The notes below the pieces were generated by a model. The model was not told the origin of the DNA and made no database searches. It saw only the letters and a program-made list of their open reading frames with translations. Below are positions 1 through 5,190 of a stretch of DNA of 14,009 bases, in pieces. Where the stretch lies: positions 1-14,009 of the forward strand of contig DVOA01000128.1 of the NCBI GenBank assembly GCA_018714005.1, in the 5' to 3' direction. The DNA comes from Spyradomonas excrementavium. Its GTDB lineage: Bacteria; Cyanobacteriota; Vampirovibrionia; Gastranaerophilales; Gastranaerophilaceae. Made by a program: the position numbers and the translations under genes. Position 1 is the stretch's first letter. Each line of letters starts with the position of its first letter.

Positions 1-1119
1 TTATACACAAGCTTTTGTCTTGTTCACGATTTCCACAACCTTGGAAACAACGGTTTTTTGTTCGTCTTCCGTAAGTTCGGGGAACATCGGGAGGCTCATA
101 ACGACCTTTGTGTCAGCTTCCGTGTGAGGAAGTGAAACTTTTTCAAGGTGAGCATGAACTTTCTGCTGGTGAAGCGGGATAGGATAATAAATCATCGCGC
201 CAATTCCTGCTTCTTGCAGCATTTTGTGAACATCATCGCGGTTAGGAACCTTTACAGTGTACTGGTGATAAACACAGTATGTGTTGTCGAGCTCTTTCGG
301 GGTAACAATGTCCGTGCAGCCTGCTTCTGCAAAAAGCTTGTTGTATCTGGCTGCGTTTGCTCTTCTTGCCTTGTTCCATTCATCAATATAAGGCAATTTA
401 ACCCTCAAAATAGCTGCCTGAATTTCATCAAGACGGCTGTTTACGCCGATTTCATCGTGATGGTATCTTACAGCGCCGCCGTGGTTTCTCAGAGCAATCA
501 TTCTGTTTTTCAAATACTCGGAATTAGTAACAGCAAGGCCGCCATCGCCCATACCGCCGAGGTTTTTGGTCGGGTAGAAGCTGATACATCCGATATCGCC
601 GAAAGTTCCGACTTTTTGACCTTTGTATTCAGCGCCGATTGCCTGACAGCAGTCTTCAATGACATGGAGGTTGTAGCGTTTTGCGATGTCCATGATTTTG
701 TCCATTTCACAGGGTTGTCCGTAAAGGTGAACAGGGATAATCGCTTTGGTTTTGGGGGTAATTTTTGATTCAATATCAGCAGGGTCAATATTGAATGTAT
801 CAGGGTTAATATCCGCAAAAACAGGTGTTGCGCCTACGATTCCGATGGCCTCTGTTGTTGCAACGAATGTGAATGCAGTGGTAATAACCTCATCGCCAGC
901 GCCGATATCCAGTGCTCTCAACGCCAGATGTAAAGCGTCCGTTCCTGAGTTCAAGGTTACGGAATATTTTGTTCCGATGTAAGCAGCAAGCTCTTCAGAA
1001 AGTGCGTTGTTGTGCTTGCCCAGAATATATTGACCCGAGCGCAAAACTTCGATTACTTCTTTTTCAACTTTGTCGCCGATTTTGGCGTACTGTCTTTTTG
1101 AATCTAAAATAGGTATCAT
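1..1119 (-). CDS. DegT/DnrJ/EryC1/StrS-family PLP-dependent sugar aminotransferase
   Basis: A 372-residue, full-length member of the fold-type I aminotransferases that convert a nucleotide-linked keto-sugar to an amino-sugar, normally with glutamate as amino donor. Visible landmarks are the phosphate-binding NSGTDALHLALRAL (57-70), the cofactor-ring aspartate in VIEDCCQAIGA (D156), the Schiff-base lysine in SFYPTKNLGG (K185), and the family signature NSRLDEIQAAIL (227-238). The opening MIPILDSKRQY resembles 3-amino-3,6-dideoxyhexose and UDP-aminosugar transaminases (FdtB/QdtB/WbpE-like); the exact substrate cannot be read from sequence. The ATG is preceded by AAGGAG (1126-1131 on the plus strand) at good spacing. 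The stop codon is the first three bases of the window, so downstream neighbours are unseen. It could feed the sialic-acid-type pathway at 10790-12206, but that link is inference. Confidence 0.93.
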   Translation of the reverse strand: MIPILDSKRQYAKIGDKVEKEVIEVLRSGQYILGKHNNALSEELAAYIGTKYSVTLNSGTDALHLALRALDIGAGDEVITTAFTFVATTEAIGIVGATPVFADINPDTFNIDPADIESKITPKTKAIIPVHLYGQPCEMDKIMDIAKRYNLHVIEDCCQAIGAEYKGQKVGTFGDIGCISFYPTKNLGGMGDGGLAVTNSEYLKNRMIALRNHGGAVRYHHDEIGVNSRLDEIQAAILRVKLPYIDEWNKARRANAARYNKLFAEAGCTDIVTPKELDNTYCVYHQYTVKVPNRDDVHKMLQEAGIGAMIYYPIPLHQQKVHAHLEKVSLPHTEADTKVVMSLPMFPELTEDEQKTVVSKVVEIVNKTKACV

Positions 1120-1157
1120 ATAAATCTCCTTACTTTCCTCACTCTTCCTTATTTATA

Positions 1158-1166
1158 ATTGTAGCA
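1158..1166 (-). promoter_or_regulatory. Putative extended -10 promoter for the DegT gene
   Basis: On the minus strand the sequence TGC-TACAAT is an extended -10 element (TGn plus hexamer, hexamer at 1158-1163) about 40 nt upstream of the aminotransferase start. No good -35 hexamer lies 16-18 nt further up, which is tolerated with extended -10 elements. The gene may instead be read through from the 56-residue gene upstream. Confidence 0.35.
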
Positions 1167-1204
1167 CCGGGAAAGTTTGCCTTTATAAAACCTTAATATG
1201 TGAT

Positions 1205-1375
1205 TTATATGTCCTCCGGCAGATAAAACTCCCTATTATCAAGCATTTTTCTTACCTGTTCATAGGAAGAAACCCCGCAAACCGTGTTCTGGTACTCTTT
1301 TACAAGCGAAATAACATCGTCGGTTGAGACCCTTATCATCCTTCTTCCGTACAAATTTTCGACAATTTCAGCCAT
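1205..1375 (-). CDS. Small protein of unknown function (56 aa)
   Basis: I do not recognise this protein. The start chosen is the ATG at 1373-1375, because AAGGAG lies 8 nt upstream; an in-frame ATG 21 nt further up would put that ribosome site inside the gene. The product (MAEIVENLYGRRMIRVS... to ...FYLPEDI) is soluble, without membrane segment or cysteine pair, and looks largely helical with an RRMIRVSTDDVISLVKEY segment (11-28). It lies 85 nt upstream of the DegT gene on the same strand and could be its co-transcribed leader gene, or an independent regulator-sized protein. The ribosome site and clean reading frame are the only support for calling it a gene. Confidence 0.6.
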   Translation of the reverse strand: MAEIVENLYGRRMIRVSTDDVISLVKEYQNTVCGVSSYEQVRKMLDNREFYLPEDI

Positions 1376-1517
1376 AATTCTTTCTCCTTCTCTCAATATT
1401 ACGGCTAAATTTCCTAAAACTTAACCAAAATCACCGGTTTGCTTTAGAAAAACAGCTCTAAATTTGAAATATGATTTGTAAAGAAAAATTTTAATACTGC
1501 GTAATATTCGAGCGGAA

Positions 1518-1545
1518 TTGTTTGTATTAGAAAAATGTTTATGTT
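1518..1545 (+). promoter_or_regulatory. Possible promoter of the rpsF-ssb-rpsR operon
   Basis: TTGTTT (1518-1523) and TATGTT (1540-1545) are separated by 16 nt, about 40 nt upstream of the rpsF start. Both hexamers are imperfect, and the surrounding DNA is AT-rich enough for this to occur by chance. Confidence 0.3.
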
Positions 1546-1585
1546 ACATTTTTTTTACAGAAAATGAAAAATAGGAGCAAAACAA

Positions 1586-1882
1586 GTGAGAAAATACGAA
1601 TTATTGACCATCATTAAGCCTAATATGGATGCTGAAGAAGCAGATAAAATAATTGCAAAAATCGAAGATACAGTTAAAAATTTCGGCGGAAATGTCTATG
1701 AAACAGACAAAATGGGCAGAAAAAAACTTGCTCATGAAATCCAGAACTTCCGCGACGGCCATTTTGCCGCTCAAAAAATGGAACTCCCCGAAGACAAAGT
1801 TTCTGATTTGAAAAGACAGCTCAGATTGAACGACAATATTCTGAGAATCATGTTCCTTGAAGAATCTAAAGTAAAAGCGTAA
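1586..1882 (+). CDS. rpsF: Small ribosomal subunit protein bS6
   Basis: A 98-residue ribosomal protein S6, a 30S platform protein that binds 16S rRNA as a heterodimer with bS18. The opening MRKYELLTIIKPNMDAEE, the central NVYETDKMGRKKLAHEI (36-52) and the terminal NDNILRIMFLEES match the family, and the length is normal for bacteria without the acidic C-terminal extension. The start codon is GTG, placed 8 nt after AGGAG (1573-1577). It heads the conserved rpsF-ssb-rpsR operon, with 14 nt between its stop and ssb. Confidence 0.97.
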   Translation: MRKYELLTIIKPNMDAEEADKIIAKIEDTVKNFGGNVYETDKMGRKKLAHEIQNFRDGHFAAQKMELPEDKVSDLKRQLRLNDNILRIMFLEESKVKA

Positions 1883-1896
1883 AACGGGAGATAGAA

Positions 1897-2301
1897 ATGA
1901 GCTTAGCAAAAGCAGTAGTATCAGGCACAGTTTACAGAGCACCGGAAAAAAGGTTCACTTCAAACAATATTCCGGTAACGGCGTTTGCTATGAACATTTC
2001 TGATACGGAAGAACAGCTCGTAAGGGTTGTTGCAAGAGGCAAACTCGCAGAAACAATGGGCGATTCTGTTTCTAAAGGCGATAAAATCGTCGTAGAAGGA
2101 AGACTCCAGACTAACACAGTGAAAAATGAAGACGGTTCGGAAAGAAAAATCGTTGAAATCGACGCTTCCGGGTTTGAAGCAATGGGAGCGGGTTCTGCTC
2201 CTGCTGCAGGTTCTTCATCTAAGGCAGATTCAATTGTACAGTTCGGGGAACAGCCTGATTTTGCAGATGAATTAATCGGTGAAGACGAAATCCCGTTCTA
2301 A
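1897..2301 (+). CDS. ssb: Single-stranded DNA-binding protein
   Basis: A 134-residue SSB that coats single-stranded DNA during replication, repair and recombination and recruits partners through its C-terminal tip. The N-terminal ~105 residues form the OB-fold (VVSGTVYRAPEKRF; VRVVARGKLAETMGDSVSKGDKIVVEGRLQ). A short Ala/Gly/Ser linker (112-124) leads to an acidic tail ending DEIPF, matching the canonical DDDIPF partner-binding tip. The linker is short compared with the ~175-residue E. coli protein. It is preceded by GGGAG and sits between rpsF and rpsR, the usual location of the primary chromosomal ssb. Confidence 0.96.
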   Translation: MSLAKAVVSGTVYRAPEKRFTSNNIPVTAFAMNISDTEEQLVRVVARGKLAETMGDSVSKGDKIVVEGRLQTNTVKNEDGSERKIVEIDASGFEAMGAGSAPAAGSSSKADSIVQFGEQPDFADELIGEDEIPF

Positions 2302-2334
2302 TTAGAAATAATATTAAAAGCAAAGGATAAAAAT

Positions 2335-2565
2335 ATGGCAAGAGAACAAATTGACAAGAAAAAACGTAAAAACTGCAATTTTTGCGGCGATAAAGTTGAA
2401 GTTATCGACTACAAAGACGCTCAAAAAATAAGAAGATACTTAACTGAAGCAGGAAAAATTTTACCGAGAAGAATCACAGGTACCTGCGCTGAGCACCAGA
2501 GAGAACTCGCCCGCGCAGTAAAAAGAGCAAGAGAAGCAGCTCTTATCAACTACGTTTACGACTAG
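2335..2565 (+). CDS. rpsR: Small ribosomal subunit protein bS18, zinc-ligand (C+) form
   Basis: A 76-residue S18, partner of bS6 on the 30S platform. The signature YKDAQKIRRYLTEAGKILPRRITGTC is present in family order (residues 26-51). C14, C17, C51 and H54 form a C-x2-C...C-x2-H set, so this is the putative zinc-binding C+ version rather than the ligand-free paralogue that bacteria use under zinc limitation. AAAGGA (2322-2327) sits 7 nt before the ATG. It is the last gene of the operon, closed by the hairpin at 2588-2618. Confidence 0.96.
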   Translation: MAREQIDKKKRKNCNFCGDKVEVIDYKDAQKIRRYLTEAGKILPRRITGTCAEHQRELARAVKRAREAALINYVYD

Positions 2566-2587
2566 TATGTAAATAAAATAAACATTC

Positions 2588-2618
2588 AAAAGGCAGGCAA
2601 TTATTTGTCTGCCTTTTT
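2588..2618 (+). terminator. Intrinsic terminator of the rpsF operon
   Basis: AAAAGGCAGGCAA pairs with TTGTCTGCCTTTT around a TTAT loop: a 13-bp stem with a single G-U pair whose 3' arm runs into TTTTT. It begins 23 nt after the rpsR stop and is a textbook rho-independent terminator. The A-tract on the 5' side means it could also work on the minus strand. Confidence 0.9.
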
Positions 2619-2644
2619 GTTGTGCTGTAAGAGGGGTGTTGAGG

Positions 2645-2692
2645 ATATTCTTTGTTTTTTGTTTTGGGTTTGTTGTTTGGGCGTAAAAAGCA
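2645..2692 (+). repeat. Degenerate linker unit at the left edge of repeat array A
   Basis: This stretch resembles the 3' end of a core plus the linker seen elsewhere: ATATTCTTTG, then GTTTTGGGTTTG, then TTGGGCGTAAAAAGCA. It looks like the eroded remainder of a third unit whose core has been lost. Array A therefore begins with linker, like array C. Confidence 0.6.
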
Positions 2693-2755
2693 AAGAATAT
2701 CAATTTTTCTAGCTCGATTCGCTTTGCTCATAGGCGTCGAAAAATCAATATTCTT
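2693..2755 (+). repeat. Palindromic repeat core, copy 1 (array A)
   Basis: A 63-nt core: 17-nt left arm AAGAATATCAATTTTTC, a 29-nt centre beginning TAGCTCGATTCGCT and ending CTCATAGGCGTC, and right arm GAAAAATCAATATTCTT. Arms pair at 15 of 17 positions; the two failures are C-A on this strand, hence G-T/G-U on the other. The centre carries TT where copies 2, 4 and 5 carry TC. Flanks GGGCGTAAAAAG and CTTTTTGC extend the inverted symmetry outward. It does not code. Confidence 0.9.
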
Positions 2756-2795
2756 CCCTTTTTGCTTTGGGGAATTGGCTTGGGCGTAAAAAGCA

Positions 2796-2858
2796 AAGAA
2801 CATTAATTTTTCTAGCTCGATTCGCTTCGCTCATAGGCGTCGAAAAATTAATATTCTT
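2796..2858 (+). repeat. Palindromic repeat core, copy 2 (array A)
   Basis: The second 63-nt core starts exactly 103 nt after copy 1, joined by a 40-nt linker (2756-2795) related to that of array C. Arms AAGAACATTAATTTTTC and GAAAAATTAATATTCTT pair at 16 of 17 positions, the exception being C-A. It differs from copy 4, 5.5 kb away, at a single base by eye. It is followed by ACTTTTTACC and then a G-rich stretch (2879-2910). Confidence 0.92.
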
Positions 2859-2920
2859 TACTTTTTACCGGGAAAAATGGAGTGGAGAGTGGTGTGGAGG
2901 GTGGAGGGGGCTTTATGTAA

Positions 2921-2949
2921 TTGACTGAAACCGCAATCAGAATTAAAAT
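2921..2949 (+). promoter_or_regulatory. Sigma70-type promoter with start point at the next gene's ATG
   Basis: TTGACT (2921-2926) and TAAAAT (2944-2949) are separated by exactly 17 nt. A start point 7 nt past the -10 falls at about 2956, the A of the downstream ATG, implying a leaderless mRNA. This fits the absence of any Shine-Dalgarno sequence there. Confidence 0.65.
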
Positions 2950-2955
2950 AATAGA

Positions 2956-3681
2956 ATGTCAAACTTTATTCAAAAAATAGTGGATTTTATTCTGAAAAGA
3001 CGCAAAAGCCGCCTTGAAAACCTTAAAAATTCCCTAAAACCAAAAACTTATACAAATTCCACCACAAAAACCCACATCGACGCGAATACAACAATGCGCC
3101 TCACCACTGAAACCGAAAAAAACAAAGAAAAAATGGATTTTTGTGTAAAAAATATAATCCTGCAAAACCTCGAAACCCCAGAAAACCTTTTGGTTTACAT
3201 AAAAGAGCATGGAACAGGTGTCTGGAAGCCTCCGTTTGCAGATAAAATTCTCTCCGTAATAAAGGAAGAAGAAGGCTTCATTACCCCGCTGAGAGGGCTA
3301 AAAGCCCTTTATTTAAACATTGCTCTGGGCATTTTTACGGAAAAGAAGTTTTCTTTGGCATTAAAAACCGACGCAATGTTTGTTTTGCGCGATTTGCCGG
3401 TCAATATCTATTATATGATTCATCAATTCCATAAATGGTACGGGTTTACGATGAATCTTCCGGGTTATGACGAAGAAACTCAGGAAAATTTCAAAAAAGC
3501 GTTTTCTGATATAAAAGAAGGCGATTTTTCCGGCATGTCCGTGGGTGAAATTATCGGGCTGAAAGAAGCAATAGCGCGTGACGCGGAGGCTATTGATTTT
3601 GTAATAAAACTCGCAAAAGAAAAATCAGGCGCAAAAAAAGCGCTGGATAAAATGAAAAAAGACGGCGGAGCTAACATTTAA
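2956..3681 (+). CDS. Protein of unknown function (241 aa), probably leaderless
   Basis: I do not recognise this protein. Residues 1-60 are basic, Lys/Asn/Thr-rich and look disordered after a short helix (MSNFIQKIVDFILKRRKS). The rest looks compactly helical, with a distinctive aromatic segment YYMIHQFHKWYGFTMNLPGY (152-171) and a charged Lys/Ala-rich end. No signal peptide, clear membrane span or catalytic motif is visible. The start is the ATG predicted to coincide with the transcript start from the promoter at 2921-2949; there is no ribosome site. Later ATGs (Met47, Met60) also lack one and would only remove the disordered part. Its stop lies 15 nt before the nitroreductase start, so the two are probably co-transcribed. 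Confidence 0.75.
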   Translation: MSNFIQKIVDFILKRRKSRLENLKNSLKPKTYTNSTTKTHIDANTTMRLTTETEKNKEKMDFCVKNIILQNLETPENLLVYIKEHGTGVWKPPFADKILSVIKEEEGFITPLRGLKALYLNIALGIFTEKKFSLALKTDAMFVLRDLPVNIYYMIHQFHKWYGFTMNLPGYDEETQENFKKAFSDIKEGDFSGMSVGEIIGLKEAIARDAEAIDFVIKLAKEKSGAKKALDKMKKDGGANI

Positions 3682-3696
3682 AACCAAGGAGAATAT

Positions 3697-4200
3697 ATGT
3701 TGAACACGATTTTTGAACGCAGAAGCGTAAGACAGTATCTTAACAAACCAGTTGAAGAAGAAAAACTGCAAAAAATCCTGAAAGCTGCCATGTATGCCCC
3801 GTCTGCTCACAACAAACAGCCCTGGCATTTCATTGTCTTCAATACTCCGGAAACTATTGCAGAATTGCGAAAACTCCACCCCTGGGGGCACCCGATGGAC
3901 ACTTCACCAATCGCAATAATGGTCTGCGGCGACACGGAACTCGAGGCTGAAAAGGGTTTTTATTACACGGATTGCGCAGCTGCGGTTGAAAATATGCTGC
4001 TTGCTGCAAAAGCTCAGGGTTTGGATTCTTGCTGGATGGGGATTTTCCCGAATAAAGAACGCGAAGAGGAATTTTCAAAACATCTTTCTCTTCCCTCGCA
4101 TATAAGGCCTTACGCGCTGGTTTCAGTTGGCTATAGCGACGCCCAGCGCTCAATTCCGCAAAGATTCAACGAAAATAAAATTCACTACAACAAATGGTAA
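3697..4200 (+). CDS. Nitroreductase-family FMN oxidoreductase
   Basis: A 167-residue member of the flavin-dependent nitroreductase superfamily, which uses NAD(P)H to reduce nitro compounds, quinones or flavins and usually acts as a cytosolic homodimer. The N-terminal FMN-phosphate signature is clear (RRSVRQY, 8-14; APSAHNKQPWHFIV, 34-47), as is the C-terminal half (DCAAAVENMLLAAKAQGLDSCWMGIF, about 92-117). It lacks any insertion and belongs to the short forms. The physiological substrate is unknown. AAGGAG (3686-3691) lies 5 nt before the ATG. It follows the 241-residue gene by 15 nt and precedes the HAD gene by 4 nt, indicating one operon. Confidence 0.9.
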   Translation: MLNTIFERRSVRQYLNKPVEEEKLQKILKAAMYAPSAHNKQPWHFIVFNTPETIAELRKLHPWGHPMDTSPIAIMVCGDTELEAEKGFYYTDCAAAVENMLLAAKAQGLDSCWMGIFPNKEREEEFSKHLSLPSHIRPYALVSVGYSDAQRSIPQRFNENKIHYNKW

Positions 4201-4204
4201 AAAG

Positions 4205-4876
4205 ATGAAAGGTATAATTTTCGATTTTAACGGCACGCTGTTTTACGACACGCCAAAACACATAGAAGCCTGGCGCGAATACTCAAAACGCCTCAGGGGC
4301 ACGGCTTTTTCCGACGAAGAAATGGAAAAACACATGCTCGGGCATACAAACGATGACATAATTGCCTATGCAATAGGGAAAAAGCCCGAAAAAGCCATGG
4401 CAAAGAAGCTTGCGGCTGAAAAAGAGGCTGTTTATCGCGATATGTGCAGGCAGGATATGGAAAACACAAAGCTTGCGCAGGGCGCGCCGGAATTGTTGGA
4501 TTTTCTGGTTGAAAAAAACATTCCGCACACGATTGCAACTGCTTCGGACAGGGACAATGTAGACTTTTTCATAGAAATTTTTGACCTTCCGAGATGGTTT
4601 GAGGTTGAAAAAATTGTTTTTGACGACGGTTTTATGCCAAACAAGCCCGCTCCTGATATTTATTTAAAAGCAGCAGAAAATATCGGGCTTGCGCCTGAAG
4701 ATTGTATTGTTTTTGAGGATGCAATTGCAGGAATTGAGGCAGCGAAGAACGCCGGAATAGGGAAAATTATTGCCGTGGTTCCTCCTGAAAAACACGGTTT
4801 TTTTAAGGGTTATGACGGGGGTTGTGCGGTTATAAGCAATTTTAAGGACTTTGACAGGTCGATTTTGGGCTCTTAG
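4205..4876 (+). CDS. HAD-superfamily hydrolase, beta-phosphoglucomutase-like (subfamily IA)
   Basis: A 223-residue HAD enzyme, probably a small-molecule phosphatase or phosphomutase. The start is the ATG at 4205, 4 nt after the nitroreductase stop; a longer frame from 4127 would overlap that gene by 74 nt and add residues with no HAD character. Motif I is DFNGTLF (nucleophile D7), the helical cap spans roughly 15-90, motif II lies in TATASD-type sequence at 109-114, motif III is K147 (NKPAPD), and motif IV is VFEDAIAGIEAAKNAG (E171, D172). The second motif I aspartate, the usual general acid/base, is Asn9. I recall DFNGTL variants among gut bacterial HADs, so this may be a subfamily trait. 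Translation is probably coupled to the upstream gene, since only a weak ribosome site is present. Confidence 0.88.
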   Translation: MKGIIFDFNGTLFYDTPKHIEAWREYSKRLRGTAFSDEEMEKHMLGHTNDDIIAYAIGKKPEKAMAKKLAAEKEAVYRDMCRQDMENTKLAQGAPELLDFLVEKNIPHTIATASDRDNVDFFIEIFDLPRWFEVEKIVFDDGFMPNKPAPDIYLKAAENIGLAPEDCIVFEDAIAGIEAAKNAGIGKIIAVVPPEKHGFFKGYDGGCAVISNFKDFDRSILGS

Positions 4877-4896
4877 GCCGGTTCAGGATGACAAAT

Positions 4897-4942
4897 TTTC
4901 TTTACTTTTTACGCCCACGCACCAAACCCAAAGTAAAAAGTG
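4897..4942 (-). repeat. Orphan linker next to repeat copy 3 (locus B)
   Basis: On the minus strand this reads CACTTTTTACTTTGGG, TTTGGTGCGTGGGCG, TAAAAAGTAAAGAA, matching the linker between copies 4 and 5 nearly base for base. A second core would be expected beyond 4897 but is absent, so locus B is a shortened array. Confidence 0.75.
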
Positions 4943-5005
4943 AAGAATATTGATTTTTCGACGCCTATGAGCGGAGCGAATCGAGCTAGAAAAATTAATA
5001 TTCTT
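4943..5005 (-). repeat. Palindromic repeat core, copy 3 (locus B, inverted orientation)
   Basis: A 63-nt core in the opposite orientation to copies 1, 2, 4 and 5: on the plus strand the centre starts GACGCCTATGAGC and ends GAATCGAGCTA. Arms AAGAATATTGATTTTTC and GAAAAATTAATATTCTT pair perfectly apart from one G-T. It lies between convergent genes (HAD hydrolase and SNF2). Because it lies after the HAD gene in the G-U-paired orientation, it could form a 3'-UTR hairpin on that transcript. Confidence 0.9.
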
Positions 5006-5035
5006 TACTTTTTGCGCTCCAGCTTCAAGCACAAA

Positions 5036-5159
5036 GAAATTTCCTGTATATTTACTTTTACGTTCCGATTCCCCCGGGCACGCAAAGGCTTATGCTGGTA
5101 ATTTTTGATTTTTGAGCCCTCCTCCATAGTCACTCCAAAGTAAATATACCGGAAATTTC
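5036..5159. repeat. 23-bp inverted repeat around a 78-nt interior
   Basis: GAAATTTCCTGTATATTTAC at the left (arm 5036-5058) is mirrored by the arm at 5137-5159, with one mismatch in 23. The interior (5059-5136) shows no open frame or internal symmetry that I can see, and the arms are unrelated to the 63-nt family. It could be a small non-autonomous mobile element (MITE-like) of 124 bp, or a long-range hairpin acting as a two-way terminator between the convergent HAD and SNF2 genes. No clear target-site duplication is visible. Confidence 0.75.
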
Positions 5160-5190
5160 CCCCGCGCTCAAAATATTAAAAGCTAATCAG

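Noticed and set aside
148..768. A 206-codon plus-strand open frame opposite the aminotransferase
   Set aside because: It is wholly antisense to a gene with complete catalytic motifs and has a cysteine/valine-rich, family-less translation and no ribosome site.
2461..2803. Minus-strand open frames across repeat array A
   Set aside because: They read through the rpsF terminator and the palindromic repeats; their translations are repeat-derived (FFAFYAQ-type) and have no start signals.
2645..2871. CRISPR array
   Set aside because: The spacing is regular but the 40-nt linkers are conserved rather than unique, there are at most two full cores per locus, and no cas genes are present.
4127..4204. 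Longer N-terminus for the HAD hydrolase
   Set aside because: It would overlap the nitroreductase by 74 nt and add residues unlike HAD proteins; DFNGTL is expected within about 10 residues of the true start.
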